Shown here: positions 53,324 through 64,000 of the stretch, piece by piece | How the letters are laid out: each line of letters begins with the position of its first letter | Position numbering within the stretch: position 1 is the stretch's first letter | NCBI GenBank assembly: GCA_902616595.1 | Contig: CACMTJ010000003.1 | Span: 1-64,000 of the forward strand | Source of the DNA: an uncultured Prochlorococcus sp. | GTDB lineage: Bacteria > Cyanobacteriota > Cyanobacteriia > PCC-6307 > Cyanobiaceae | Length of the DNA: 64,000 nt | Direction: 5' to 3' | The notes under the pieces: generated by a model | Databases searched by the model: none | What the model was told of the DNA's origin: nothing | Seen by the model: the letters and a program-made list of their open reading frames with translations, nothing else | Made by a program: the position numbers and the translations under genes

Positions 53324-55357
53324 TTAACTAGCAAGGAAATTGCCACAACGTTGTTTGTCTAAGAAATTCATATGTTGTCTTTCTAGGTAATATAATTCCT
53401 GAAATTTAATGGCATCTGAGTTTAAATCCTTAAAAAGATCATCTATCTCTTTATTTGTATTTGAAGACCCTGAAGAAGGATTATCAATTAAAATAGATAT
53501 ACAATTTTCTAAAGTTTTTAACCTTTGAGATCCCCAAGATTCTATTAAGTGTCTACATCTTTTTAGAGAATTATATTTCTCAAGAAGTGATAATGTTCCT
53601 AGTAAATTGTCCTTAGGATTACTCAGCAATGTTAAAAACAACTCATTTGGATTAATAAAAATATTAATTTTATTTGATGATTCAGGATTATTGAGAGCTA
53701 AGTAATCAGGTAGAAGTGAAATTAAGTTAATCGAAGAAAAATCTTTTTGAAGATTTTGACTATTTGATTGTTTTAAATCATTTAAGTAATTTAAACCTAA
53801 ATTATTTTGTTCAATTTTTGAAATAGCTTCCCATAAACTTTGAATATAACCAGTATTAAAACCATTAATTTCTCTTTTGAGAAATTCATCACGAATAAAT
53901 AGCCTAAGATCTGGACAATGTAAATAATAAAAAATTATTTCCGATTCATTTTTCTCCCGTCGGGAAATTTCATTTGGTTGTTCAAATTTTTTTGATCTAC
54001 CATGCCAACGAAATCCCTTTACTTGATTTCTTAAATCTTGTTCAAACTGTATTGCTAACCTAGCTTGTCCCTTACTTAATTGTTCGGAAACTTTTTGTAA
54101 ATAATGAGTTCTGGTTGATGATTGAGGTAATTTACTCAACAATTTTACCAATGAAGAAATAACACTTTGGAAAATTTCAGACTTAGTTAAATCTTGATCT
54201 TTAAAGATCTGATCAATCTCCCAATCAATCCAAAAGGATGAATTATCAATTAAATTAAAATAATCTTCAGGTGTATGACTATTCAAATATTCGTCAGGAT
54301 CTTTGAAATGACTTAGTTGAAGTATCTTAAGATTAATTTGATCATGAAGGGATAGGGTCTCAACTTCTTTAATTACTCTTTTTGTAGCTAAAATTCCTGC
54401 ATTATCAGAATCAAAATTCAAAATTATATTTTTATTATCTGTACATCTACAAAGTTGAGAAATTTGATACTTATTTAATGCGGTACCGAGAGAAGCCACA
54501 GAATTATTTATACCCTTTGAATGAAGAGAAATAACATCAAAGTAACCTTCAACAATAATAGCTTTATCTCTTTTTCTAATATCGCTAGAAGCTTTTTCGA
54601 AGGCAAATAACATTTTTCCCTTTTCAAATATCTCTGATTCAGGAGAATTAAGATATTTGGGTTCCTGACCATCAAGAGATCTTCCTCCAAAGGCAACTAC
54701 TCTTCCCTGCATATCATGTATTGGAACAATTAATCTATTTCTAAAACGATCATAAATCTTGTCAGAATTATCTTTAGAAATTGCAAGGCCTGAAGCTAAT
54801 ATTAAATTAATGGGGAATTTTTCTACCTTGGAAAGATAATTAAATAAATCATTCCATGAATTTGGGGCAAAACCTAATTCAAAGTTATCAATAATCTTGC
54901 TACTCAAGTTTCTCTTAGATGTTAAATATTTCATAGCTTCAAAACCAAGAGAATTATTTAATTGAGACTTAAACCAATTTTTAGTGACTCTTAATATTTT
55001 ATAAAGCTCTTCTTTTCTAGATAGTTGTTTTTTATAGGCTTCTACCTGGGGACCCTCAAGATTTTCAACGTTAATATTATTTTTTTTTGCGAGAGAAAGT
55101 ACAACATCTGAAAAATTTGCACGAGTAAATTCCATTAAAAATTTAATAGAGTTTCCACCTGCACCACAAGAAAAACAATAATAGAATTGTTTAGTTGGTG
55201 ATACTGTCATAGATGGCTTATTATCATCATGAAAAGGACAAATACCAACAAATTCCTTGCCTTTCTTCTTAAGAACAATATGTTCAGATATAACGTCAAC
55301 GATATCTGCTTTTTCCTTAACCTCTTGAATAGTTCTTGGGTGTATAGAATGAACCAT
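53324..55357 (-). CDS. dnaG: DNA primase
   Basis: CPFHDDNKPSMTVSPTKQFYYCFSCGAGGNSIKFLM zinc finger, VPIHDMQGRVVAFGGRSL, IVEGYFDVISLH. Confidence 0.97.
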   Translation of the reverse strand: MVHSIHPRTIQEVKEKADIVDVISEHIVLKKKGKEFVGICPFHDDNKPSMTVSPTKQFYYCFSCGAGGNSIKFLMEFTRANFSDVVLSLAKKNNINVENLEGPQVEAYKKQLSRKEELYKILRVTKNWFKSQLNNSLGFEAMKYLTSKRNLSSKIIDNFELGFAPNSWNDLFNYLSKVEKFPINLILASGLAISKDNSDKIYDRFRNRLIVPIHDMQGRVVAFGGRSLDGQEPKYLNSPESEIFEKGKMLFAFEKASSDIRKRDKAIIVEGYFDVISLHSKGINNSVASLGTALNKYQISQLCRCTDNKNIILNFDSDNAGILATKRVIKEVETLSLHDQINLKILQLSHFKDPDEYLNSHTPEDYFNLIDNSSFWIDWEIDQIFKDQDLTKSEIFQSVISSLVKLLSKLPQSSTRTHYLQKVSEQLSKGQARLAIQFEQDLRNQVKGFRWHGRSKKFEQPNEISRREKNESEIIFYYLHCPDLRLFIRDEFLKREINGFNTGYIQSLWEAISKIEQNNLGLNYLNDLKQSNSQNLQKDFSSINLISLLPDYLALNNPESSNKINIFINPNELFLTLLSNPKDNLLGTLSLLEKYNSLKRCRHLIESWGSQRLKTLENCISILIDNPSSGSSNTNKEIDDLFKDLNSDAIKFQELYYLERQHMNFLDKQRCGNFLAS

Positions 55358-55449
55358 TGAGATTTTTTCAAAAACAAATAATGATTTATTTGTTATAGGT
55401 CAAAATCAAATAAGAATCTACTTAATTTCACAATAAAACTATTTTTTAA

Positions 55450-56340
55450 ATGATAAATATCGCAGAATTAGAAAAAAAATTTAATTCATTAAATAAGTTT
55501 AATTTGGTATTTGCTTCATTCTTCTTTAGTTTGATGACTTTATGCGTAAAAAATATTGATAAAAGGATACCTATTTATGAATTAGTCTTATTCAGATCAT
55601 TGGTAAGTTTAATTATTACATTATTAATAATTAATCTAAAAAATATCAATCCTTGGGGCAACAATAGACCATTACTTATTTTAAGAGGTGTTTTAGGAAC
55701 TTTAGCTCTAGTTTGCATTTTTTATGCGATAAGAAATATGCCCCTTAGTATATCTACTGTCATTCAGTACACATACCCTATCTTTATATCTATATTCGCT
55801 GGCATATTTATAAACGAAAAAATAACTCGGAATATAATTTTTGCTTTAATTATTGGTTGGATTGGAATATTAGTAATATTAAATCCAAGTCAATTATCAA
55901 ATATAAACGTTGAAATTGAAAATGTTTCGATTTCGGTCGCATTTCTTGGAGCTATCTGCACTGCATTGGCTTACGTTACAGTTAAGAAACTTTCATTTAC
56001 TGAAGATGTTTATGTAATTATTGAATATTTTCCACTTGTTTCTTTTATAGCTTTATTGCCAATTGTATTAATGAACTGGGTTACCCCAACTTGGAATGAA
56101 TTAGTTTGGATAATTGGCATTGGCTTATTTACTCAATTAGGTCAGACTTTCTTAACTATAGGATTAAAAAATTTACCTGCTTCTGAAGCTTCAACAATTA
56201 ACTATTTGCAAGTTTTATTCGGTTCAATTTGGGGGGTTTTGTTTTTTAGTGAAATAATAAACATAAATTTTTTATTAGGAGCTTCACTAGTATTATTAGG
56301 AACTATTATATCTACTACCAAAATAATCAAAAGGACATAG
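55450..56340 (+). CDS. EamA/DMT superfamily transporter
   Basis: 10-TM-like protein; LRGVLGTLALVCIFYAIRNMPLSISTVIQYTYPIFISIFAGIFINEKIT. Confidence 0.9.
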   Translation: MINIAELEKKFNSLNKFNLVFASFFFSLMTLCVKNIDKRIPIYELVLFRSLVSLIITLLIINLKNINPWGNNRPLLILRGVLGTLALVCIFYAIRNMPLSISTVIQYTYPIFISIFAGIFINEKITRNIIFALIIGWIGILVILNPSQLSNINVEIENVSISVAFLGAICTALAYVTVKKLSFTEDVYVIIEYFPLVSFIALLPIVLMNWVTPTWNELVWIIGIGLFTQLGQTFLTIGLKNLPASEASTINYLQVLFGSIWGVLFFSEIININFLLGASLVLLGTIISTTKIIKRT

Positions 56341-56365
56341 AATATATATATTAAGATAAAAAAAA

Positions 56366-56722
56366 GTGAAATTTTTCTATTTAGCTTTATTATTTTGTTT
56401 TTCTCCTATTGTTCAAGTTAATGCAACAACCCCAAAGTCAGTAACTTGCACAAGAACTGAATACAGAGAGGAATACATTCCTGGAACCAAATCAAATCCA
56501 GGCTACGTGAAAAGTTATGAAGTGGACGTTGTAATACCTTGTGGAGGTCAAAATACAGCTGAAAAAATAGATGATAATGATTGTAGTGAAGGTTCTGTTA
56601 TAGGAGGACTTCTTGGTGCTGGAATAGCACTATCTTCCTCTAGAGGAAAAGACAGGCTTTGGGCAGTACCTGCTGGCGGGACTGCAGGAGCACTAATTGG
56701 ATGTCAGGTGGATGGTGGTTAA
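56366..56722 (+). CDS. Secreted/outer-membrane protein with a glycine-zipper segment
   Basis: Signal peptide MKFFYLALLFCFSPIVQVNA; SVIGGLLGAGIALSS...AVPAGGTAGALIGCQ; GTG start. Confidence 0.7.
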   Translation: MKFFYLALLFCFSPIVQVNATTPKSVTCTRTEYREEYIPGTKSNPGYVKSYEVDVVIPCGGQNTAEKIDDNDCSEGSVIGGLLGAGIALSSSRGKDRLWAVPAGGTAGALIGCQVDGG

Positions 56723-57400
56723 TTGATTAGTTGGATTAATGGTGAGATTGTTGAATTTTGGCAAACTAACCAAAAGTTTTTTGTATTAGTAAATTGTCAA
56801 GGATTAGGATACGAAATACAAATACTTGAAACCTTTTTTCTCAAGTTAAAAACAAATCAGATATCTAGTAAAAACATAATTCTTTGGATAAAGCATATCA
56901 AGAAAGAAGATTCAGATTTATTATTTGGTTTTACATCTAAAGATCAAAAAAAATTCTTTATTGAAATTTTAAGTATTCGAGGTGTTGGATCTCAAATTGG
57001 TATGGGGATATTAAATAAATTTTCCATTAATGAAGTTATCAATGCAATAAAAACACAAAACAAAAAATTAATTTCTTCCGTTCCTGGTATAGGACAAAAA
57101 ATGAGTGATCGATTAATTTTAGAATTAAAAAATAAATATAAAGGTGAAATTCTATTTGATGAAGAAAAAAGCAAAGATGAATTAGAGATTAAGGATTCTG
57201 AAATTAATAAAATGATGGAGGACCTTCAATTAACCCTTCAATCATTAAATTACAAAAATAAAGAAATAAGGACTATCTTGCCAATTCTTATAAAAGAAGG
57301 AGATCACCTTGCAAAAAAAGAAAATAACTTATCATTTGAAAAGCTTTTGAAATTAGCAATGAATTATCTAGATAAAGATAGTAGTAATATAGCTAGATGA
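56723..57400 (+). CDS. ruvA: Holliday junction DNA helicase RuvA
   Basis: ISWINGEIVEFWQTNQKFFVLVNCQGLGYEIQI, LSIRGVGSQIGMGIL, SVPGIGQKMSDRLILELKNK. Confidence 0.94.
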   Translation: MISWINGEIVEFWQTNQKFFVLVNCQGLGYEIQILETFFLKLKTNQISSKNIILWIKHIKKEDSDLLFGFTSKDQKKFFIEILSIRGVGSQIGMGILNKFSINEVINAIKTQNKKLISSVPGIGQKMSDRLILELKNKYKGEILFDEEKSKDELEIKDSEINKMMEDLQLTLQSLNYKNKEIRTILPILIKEGDHLAKKENNLSFEKLLKLAMNYLDKDSSNIAR

Positions 57401-57433
57401 CGTAGTATCATGGAATAAAAGAAAATAAATTTC

Positions 57434-57703
57434 ATGTCATTAGATACAGCTGAAAAACAGAAGCTGATTGAAACTCATCAAGTACATCCAACTGATACAG
57501 GTTCAGTTGAAGTTCAAGTTGCAATGCTTTCAAAAAGAATATCGAAATTAAGTGACCATCTCCAAGGAAATATTCATGATTTCTCTTCAAGGCAAGGATT
57601 ATTAAAAATGATTGGTAAAAGGAAAAGATTACTATCTTACTTAAAAGACAAAAACGTTCAGAAATATCAAGAACTTTTAAAGAAGATTGGTATCAGAGGA
57701 TGA
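57434..57703 (+). CDS. rpsO: 30S ribosomal protein S15
   Basis: [46 protein letters not shown]. Confidence 0.98.
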   Translation: MSLDTAEKQKLIETHQVHPTDTGSVEVQVAMLSKRISKLSDHLQGNIHDFSSRQGLLKMIGKRKRLLSYLKDKNVQKYQELLKKIGIRG

Positions 57704-57712
57704 TCTCAATTA

Positions 57713-58162
57713 ATGAAAAAAAAGCAATCAAAAAAAAAGACACAAAATAAAAAGAAAAAAAACTATTCTGAGACAACTGCTTTCGCTAATCTAGAAAAAA
57801 CATCTATTCCTGTAACCAATCCAAAGCGATCATCAAGTGGCATTCCTAAATATGTTGCTGATAGAATGGCAAGAAGAATATTTTTTACAGCTGGAATACC
57901 GACAGTATTAGGAATGTCTGTTTTCGTAGTTAGCTACATAATCGTTACAAGAAATATTGCTGAAATACCTCCTTCCTCAACCATTGCAATTTCAGCATTA
58001 TTTTTCTTGTTAGGTCTGGCAGGATTGAGTTTTGGAATATTATCAGCTAGTTGGGATAAAGAGCCTGGATCTTTTTTTGGTATTGAAAATATCCCTATGA
58101 ATATACAACGTGCAAAAGCTGCCTTTAAACCTGCAACTCAAAATTTTGAGGATAAAAGTTAA
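57713..58162 (+). CDS. PAM68 family (DUF3464) photosystem assembly-like membrane protein
   Basis: IPKYVADRMARRIFFTAGIPTVLGMSVFVVSYIIV...SWDKEPGSFFGIENIPMNIQRAKAAF. Confidence 0.85.
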   Translation: MKKKQSKKKTQNKKKKNYSETTAFANLEKTSIPVTNPKRSSSGIPKYVADRMARRIFFTAGIPTVLGMSVFVVSYIIVTRNIAEIPPSSTIAISALFFLLGLAGLSFGILSASWDKEPGSFFGIENIPMNIQRAKAAFKPATQNFEDKS

Positions 58163-58163
58163 T

Positions 58164-61100
58164 CTAGGAAACTAAAGATTTCAAATTAACTTGGAATGAT
58201 TTATCTCCTAATAATTTGCAAGCTCCTTGAATATCTCCAATACAGAATTGTTCACCAAATTTAACGTAGGTAACACTATTTTTATTTCTTACTGCAGCTA
58301 AAACTGGAATCTTGACTCCACATCTACCTTTATCTGGTTTAAATTTAATTAAGCAGTCTCTCAAAGTATTTTGAACCCTTACATCTGATGCTTGAGAACT
58401 TTCAAGATTAATAATTAGCAATTTAAGGTTATCGATTTCTCTACAATCATCAATTATTAATTGTGTCTTATCACTTTTTTTATCAATTGTCCCCCATACC
58501 AATAATCTAGTATCAGTCAGGAGAAATTCTGATAATCTGACATAGGTTTTTGGGAAAACTATTGCTTCACAACTGCCAGAAAGATCTTCTAGCTGAACTA
58601 TTGCCATCCTATCTCCTTTTCTCGTTGTAATTTGCTTCAAATCAGGAATCATTCCAACTAAAGAGACTTTGGTTCTATCTTTTGTTTCTTCTAACTGCGA
58701 AATGTTTATAGGAGATATAAGTTTTGCTGGCTTAGTTAAATGCTTTAGAGGATGATCAGATAAATAAAAGCCTAATAGCTGTTTTTCTAACTTTAACTTC
58801 TCAATAAGTGAATAATCATCAACCTTAGCTAATTGTGAATTTGAAAAAGCAATATTAGAAAATTCTTCTTTAGAATCAAATAGATTTCCTTGCCCCGATA
58901 ACCTATCACGATTTCTTAAAGAGGCCCACTCAATAACATGTTCGAGATCTGACAATAACTGAGCTCTATTATTATCACTTGAAAACTCATCTAGTGCTCC
59001 ACAATGAATTAAAGATTCCAGACTTCTTTTGTTAAGAACATTACTAGGCAAACGATCACACAAATCCGATAATGACTTAAAGAGTCCAAAACTATTCCGG
59101 TTTTCAATTATATTTCTTATTGCAGAATCTCCTAAATTCTTAATTGCAGATAGCCCGAATAAAATCTGGCTATTCTTAATAGTGAAATCAACCCCAGAAA
59201 AATTAATGCTTGGTGAAATAACTTCTATTCCCATGGAATAACAATTAGAAATATATCTTTGCATCTTATCGCTTGAGCCGGAATTTACGCTTAAGAGGGC
59301 TGCCATATATGCGACAGGAAAATGAGCTTTTAAAAATGCTGTTTGATAAGTTACAGCACCATAAGCAGTTGAGTGACTTTTGTTAAAACAATATTCTGCA
59401 AATAAAACCATTTGATCAAAAAGATCATTAGCTAATTTTTCATTTACACCTTTCTTCATAGAACCGTCTACAAAAATATTCCTATGCTTAACCATCTCAG
59501 ATACTTTCTTTTTCCCCATTGCTCTTCGAAGTAAATCGGCATCACCTAAAGAATAACCGGCTAGATCTTGAGCAATTTTCATGATTTGCTCTTGGTAAAC
59601 CATAATTCCATAGGTTTCAGTAAGAATTGACTCAATAAAAGGATGAGGGAAATCAACCTTTTCGTTACCATTTTTTCGATTTATAAATTTAGGTATTAGG
59701 CCTGCATCAAGAGGACCAGGTCTATAAAGAGCCAGTATGGACGAAATATCTTCTAAAGAGTTAGGTTTGAAATCCTTAACAACCTGTTTCATACCTGAGG
59801 ATTCAAGTTGAAAAATACCTTCAAGATCTCCTCTCCCAATAAGCTCAAAGGTTTTACAATCATTTTGAGGTAACTCATCAATATTAAGTTTCTTTCCAGT
59901 AGATTGATTAATAAGAGAAACTGTCTTTTCAATCATCGTAAGATTCTTAAGGCCCAAGAAATCCATTTTCAATAATCCAAGTGATTCAATATCATCCATA
60001 GAATATTGGGTTATTATTTGTCCTTCATTATTCCTTTGAAGAGGTACAAGTTCGTCAAGAGGATCTGATGCGATAACAACTCCAGCAGCATGAACTCCAA
60101 ATGTTTTATTAGTTCCTTCAATTCTCAAAGCCAAATCTACCCATTTTTTCACTCTATTATCATTAATATATTTTTCTCTAAAATCTTGGCTTGGAGTATT
60201 CTTATCAATCATTTCATTTAGTTTATAAGGTTTCCCTCTAACAACCGGTATTAACTTAGCTAATTTATCAGCTTCTCCATATGGTATATCTAGAACTCTT
60301 GCAACATCTTTTAAAACTGCCTTAGAGGTCATTTTATTGAAGGTAATTATTTGCGCAACTTTGTCCTCACCATAACGATTAGTAACATAATCAATAACTT
60401 CATTTCTCCTATCAATACAAAAATCGGTGTCAATATCTGGCATTGACTTTCTTGCTGGATTTAAAAATCTCTCAAACAACAATCCATGTTCAACAGGATT
60501 TATATTTGTGATTTGAAGGGCATAAGCCACTAGAGAGCCTGCTGCAGAACCTCTACCTGGACCTACTGGGATTGAATTATCTCTAGCAAATTTGATGTAG
60601 TCCCAAACAACCAAAAAATAATCTGGGAAACCCATATCTTTTATAATTTTTAATTCGGAAGATAGTCTTTTTTTATATTTCTCATCAACTTCTTTAAAAT
60701 CTTTCTTTTTAAGTCTTTTTATAAGCCCTTCCCTAGATAATTGTGTTAGAAAAGAAAATGAATCTGTATCTTCATCAAGAGGGAATTTTGGCATTCTATA
60801 ATCGCCAAACAAATCAAATACTTCGACTTTTTGAGAAATTTCTAATGTATTGTTCACTGCCTCATTAACTGATTCATCATCAATATGATCTTTAAAAAGC
60901 TCAAGCATTTCATTTTCACTTTTAATATATTCTGTACCGGTATATCTCAATCTTTTTTCATCACTTATTAGTTTCCCTGTTAATACACAAAGCAAAGCAT
61001 CATGTGCTTCTACATCCATATTTGATAAGTAGTGCGCATCGTTAGTAGCGATGACTTTTATTTGGTGCTTCTTCCCTATTTTTATTAATTCAACGTTAAC

Positions 61101-61667
61101 TATTCTATCCTCAATCGAGCCATGATCTTGTATTTCAAGATAAAAATCATCTGAAAATAATTTCTTATACCAAAGAGCTATATCCTCTGCTACGTCCAAT
61201 CTACCTTTTAAGATAGCTTGAGGTATCTCTCCACCAAGGCAAGCTGTAGAAACTATGAGACCATCACTATATTTATTTAAAAGAGCTTTATCAATACATG
61301 GTCTAGAAAAAATGCCTCGACCTCTCATCCCATTTAGGTGACTAATGGTTGTTAACTTCACTAGATTCTTATAACCAGTATAGTTTTTTGCTAAAACTAC
61401 CAAATGATATCTTTTTTCTTTTTTTGGTTGAGGATCATAAATAGAACCATTAATCACGTACATTTCATTACCAATAATTGGTTTTATGCCTTTCTCTTTA
61501 CACTTCTTGACCAAATCAAGGACACCATACATAACTCCATGATCAGTAAGAGCTATAGATTCCATTCCAAGATCAGAAGCTCTATCTACAATTTTGGAAA
61601 TTTGACTTGCTCCATCAAGTAAGCTGTAGTCACTATGATTATGAAGAGGAACGAAACCCATACTCAA
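58164..61667 (-). CDS. dnaE: DNA polymerase III alpha subunit
   Basis: 1167 aa; FVPLHNHSDYSLLDGASQI (PHP), VGPGRGSAAGSLVAYAL, PDIDTDFCIDRR, YQEQIMKIAQ. Confidence 0.98.
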   Translation of the reverse strand: MSMGFVPLHNHSDYSLLDGASQISKIVDRASDLGMESIALTDHGVMYGVLDLVKKCKEKGIKPIIGNEMYVINGSIYDPQPKKEKRYHLVVLAKNYTGYKNLVKLTTISHLNGMRGRGIFSRPCIDKALLNKYSDGLIVSTACLGGEIPQAILKGRLDVAEDIALWYKKLFSDDFYLEIQDHGSIEDRIVNVELIKIGKKHQIKVIATNDAHYLSNMDVEAHDALLCVLTGKLISDEKRLRYTGTEYIKSENEMLELFKDHIDDESVNEAVNNTLEISQKVEVFDLFGDYRMPKFPLDEDTDSFSFLTQLSREGLIKRLKKKDFKEVDEKYKKRLSSELKIIKDMGFPDYFLVVWDYIKFARDNSIPVGPGRGSAAGSLVAYALQITNINPVEHGLLFERFLNPARKSMPDIDTDFCIDRRNEVIDYVTNRYGEDKVAQIITFNKMTSKAVLKDVARVLDIPYGEADKLAKLIPVVRGKPYKLNEMIDKNTPSQDFREKYINDNRVKKWVDLALRIEGTNKTFGVHAAGVVIASDPLDELVPLQRNNEGQIITQYSMDDIESLGLLKMDFLGLKNLTMIEKTVSLINQSTGKKLNIDELPQNDCKTFELIGRGDLEGIFQLESSGMKQVVKDFKPNSLEDISSILALYRPGPLDAGLIPKFINRKNGNEKVDFPHPFIESILTETYGIMVYQEQIMKIAQDLAGYSLGDADLLRRAMGKKKVSEMVKHRNIFVDGSMKKGVNEKLANDLFDQMVLFAEYCFNKSHSTAYGAVTYQTAFLKAHFPVAYMAALLSVNSGSSDKMQRYISNCYSMGIEVISPSINFSGVDFTIKNSQILFGLSAIKNLGDSAIRNIIENRNSFGLFKSLSDLCDRLPSNVLNKRSLESLIHCGALDEFSSDNNRAQLLSDLEHVIEWASLRNRDRLSGQGNLFDSKEEFSNIAFSNSQLAKVDDYSLIEKLKLEKQLLGFYLSDHPLKHLTKPAKLISPINISQLEETKDRTKVSLVGMIPDLKQITTRKGDRMAIVQLEDLSGSCEAIVFPKTYVRLSEFLLTDTRLLVWGTIDKKSDKTQLIIDDCREIDNLKLLIINLESSQASDVRVQNTLRDCLIKFKPDKGRCGVKIPVLAAVRNKNSVTYVKFGEQFCIGDIQGACKLLGDKSFQVNLKSLVS

Positions 61668-61745
61668 ATAATTTATATATATAAGATAGAGAAAATTTCT
61701 AAAAGATCTATACTTTGTGATTACAAATTAATTATTAATACAAAT

Positions 61746-63194
61746 TTAGAATAAAGGCCTATTCTTAATTACCTGAGCATCAATTTCGAAAATATTTGCA
61801 GCATTCAATATTCTATCCTCTTCTAATACATTACCTATTAATTGCAATCCAATAGGTAATCCTTTAGTATCAAAACCACAAGGAATACTGATTGCTGGGA
61901 GTCCTGCTAAATTAACAGGAACAGTTAAAAGATCAGACAAATACATTGAAAGTGGATCATTAACAAAATCACCCTTCAAAAAAGCAGTGGTTGGGCAAGT
62001 TGGAGTTAATAAAACATCTACTTTCTTAAAAGCATTATCAAAATCTTTTCTTATAAGGGTCCTAACTTGTTGTGCCTTCTTGTAATAGGCATCACTGTAT
62101 CCAGCTGACAAAGCATAAGTACCTATCAAAATTCTTCTTTGTACCTCATCTCCAAAACCTTCAGCTCTACTTTTTGAAGTCATATCTATAAGATTTGAAC
62201 ATTCACTCGATCTATAGCCATATTTAACTCCATCATATCTAGCTAAATTAGCGGAGGCTTCAGATGGTGCAATGACATAATATGTCGCGATTCCATCGTT
62301 AAATCTAGGGCATTCAACTTCGATAATTTCAGCCCCTAAAGCTTGGAATCTATCAACTCCAGAAAGAACAGATACCTTAACTTCTGGATTAAGCCCTGGG
62401 TGTTCAAAACATTCTTTAATAATTCCAATTTTTAAACCCTTTATAGATTTATTTAAGCTAGTCAAATAATTTGGTACTGGCTTATCAAGACATGTTGAGT
62501 CAAAGGGGTCTTTACCAGATATTGAAAAAAGAACTTCAGCCGCATCTGAGACAGTATTTGTAATTGGGCCAATTTGATCAAGAGAGCTTGCAAATGCCAC
62601 AAGTCCCCATCTGCTAACTCTTCCATAAGTAGGTTTAAGACCTACGACGCCACAAAAAGAAGCTGGTTGTCTTATTGATCCTCCCGTATCGGAACCGATA
62701 GCCGCTGCACAAAATCCAGCAGCAACTGAAGCAGCACTACCGCCTGAGCTGCCTCCTGGCACTCTATTAATATCCCAAGGATTTGAAGTGACACCAAAAA
62801 AGGAAGTTTCCGTTGAACTACCCATTGCAAATTCGTCTAAATTTGTTTTTCCTAAACAAATTCCCCCTGAAGACCATAATTTACTCGAGGCGGTGGATTC
62901 ATAAGGCGCAACAAAACTTTTGAGCATTTTACTTGCACAAGTTGTTGCAACTCCTTTGGTGCAAATATTATCCTTTATTGCTATTGGCACCCCTGCAAGA
63001 GGAGGCAGCTTTTCTTCATTTTGAATTAATTTATCAATGTTCTCTGCTTGTGCAATAGCATTAACTTTTGTAGTACAAATATATGAGTTAATTTCAGGAT
63101 CTTTATGATCGATTTTGGCAAAAATATCATTAACTAATTCCTTAACAGAAGCATTATTACTGATAATTTCTTTCCTTAAAGAATTAAAATTCAT
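61746..63194 (-). CDS. gatA: Aspartyl/glutamyl-tRNA amidotransferase subunit A
   Basis: [53 protein letters not shown]. Confidence 0.97.
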   Translation of the reverse strand: MNFNSLRKEIISNNASVKELVNDIFAKIDHKDPEINSYICTTKVNAIAQAENIDKLIQNEEKLPPLAGVPIAIKDNICTKGVATTCASKMLKSFVAPYESTASSKLWSSGGICLGKTNLDEFAMGSSTETSFFGVTSNPWDINRVPGGSSGGSAASVAAGFCAAAIGSDTGGSIRQPASFCGVVGLKPTYGRVSRWGLVAFASSLDQIGPITNTVSDAAEVLFSISGKDPFDSTCLDKPVPNYLTSLNKSIKGLKIGIIKECFEHPGLNPEVKVSVLSGVDRFQALGAEIIEVECPRFNDGIATYYVIAPSEASANLARYDGVKYGYRSSECSNLIDMTSKSRAEGFGDEVQRRILIGTYALSAGYSDAYYKKAQQVRTLIRKDFDNAFKKVDVLLTPTCPTTAFLKGDFVNDPLSMYLSDLLTVPVNLAGLPAISIPCGFDTKGLPIGLQLIGNVLEEDRILNAANIFEIDAQVIKNRPLF

Positions 63195-63224
63195 TTCTTA
63201 ATTTATTTCTTAAAATCAAAGTTA

Positions 63225-63440
63225 TCAAAAAGTTAATGGTTCTTCTTTTTTGCAACGTACTAAACTATGTTTAATATTTTCAGACCCTTCATCAGTGAGA
63301 TCTTTGATAAAAGAATACATATTTTCTTTTAAACTACGTTTAGTAATAAATGGTCCGAACCAGTAGGTACTACTAGGTTTCTCTGTCTCAATTTTAGCCC
63401 ACCAAGCTAAACCGAGTTTGTTTCCAAAGTTTCTAATCAA
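63225..63440 (-). CDS. DUF1816 family protein
   Basis: LAWWAKIETEKPSSTYWFGPFITKRSLKENMYSFIKDLTDEG. Confidence 0.75.
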   Translation of the reverse strand: MIRNFGNKLGLAWWAKIETEKPSSTYWFGPFITKRSLKENMYSFIKDLTDEGSENIKHSLVRCKKEEPLTF

Positions 63441-63586
63441 TTTATTTGGTCTGTTAAACCATTAATTCTTGTTAAATTCTATACAATTTTGTAGTGAAAA
63501 TTCAATAAATTTTTATTAATCACATTAATGTATTGAAACAACAACATTTTAGTGGTCTTTAAAAACAGTGATTATAGACAACAAAA

Positions 63587-64000
63587 TTATTTGCCCGACA
63601 AGTGAAATAGAGCTATGGCGGCCGCCACAGAGGCATTTAAACTTGAAGTCTTACCTTTAAGAGAAATACTTAATATAAAATCGCAATTTTTTTGAGTAAT
63701 CAAAGAAATACCTTTATCTTCAGAGCCAACTACAATTACTAAAGGTACTTTTTCTTGAAAATTTGATATAGATATTTGACCATCTCCAGATAAGCCAACA
63801 ACAAGAAAACCATTTTTCTTAAGTTCATCAAGTGCTCTATTTAAGTTAACAACTCTACTTACATGAAGGTGTTCTAAGGCTCCTGCAGCTACCTTGGCAA
63901 CTGTTCCAGTCAATCCTGCAGACCTTCTCTGAGGAATGATTACACCCTTACAATCAAATGCTTCCGCCGATCTTATAATTGCACCAACATTATGGGGATC
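63587..64000 (-). CDS. SpoU/TrmH-family RNA 2'-O-ribose methyltransferase, C-terminal part; truncated by window end
   Basis: Frame continues upstream of 63913 as DPHNVGAIIRSAEAFDCKGVIIPQRRSAGLTGTVAKVAAGALEHL, then VIVVGSEDKGIS and LKGKTSSLNASVAAAIALF. Confidence 0.94.
   Translation of the reverse strand, partial: DPHNVGAIIRSAEAFDCKGVIIPQRRSAGLTGTVAKVAAGALEHLHVSRVVNLNRALDELKKNGFLVVGLSGDGQISISNFQEKVPLVIVVGSEDKGISLITQKNCDFILSISLKGKTSSLNASVAAAIALFHLSGK

Noticed and set aside
1-64000. CRISPR arrays, IS elements, prophage, toxin-antitoxin or defence islands
   Set aside because: No regularly spaced repeats, transposase/integrase motifs or defence-gene signatures found when reading the window and ORF track.

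Overview
AT-rich, gene-dense cyanobacterial chromosome segment that reads as a high-light Prochlorococcus core genome. The assignment rests on psaK, psb28, GUN4, a PAM68-like protein, DUF2499/DUF3593/DUF3110/DUF1816 proteins, a plant-type ferredoxin, compact intergenic spacers and frequent TTG/GTG starts. I can support about 70 protein-coding genes, partial at both ends (uvrC on the left, a SpoU/TrmH-family rRNA methyltransferase on the right), one tRNA-Ser(GGA), several terminator-like hairpins and a few candidate regulatory sites. Two small minus-strand ORFs lie below the supplied ORF-track cutoff. I see no CRISPR array, IS element, prophage, rRNA operon or obvious genomic island. The best lead is an apparent SOS operon at 51104-53307: a near-consensus cyanobacterial LexA box, then umuD (TTG start), umuC, and a small uncharacterised protein with an HEATH (HExxH) zinc-protease motif and a downstream EVEAY motif. 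Other leads are a candidate NtcA box and a perfect palindrome upstream of glnA, an scpB frame with no standard start codon upstream of its conserved N-terminus, and a ribBA terminator embedded in the 3' coding end of the convergent ppiB-like gene. All family assignments come from reading the translations; no database search was run.
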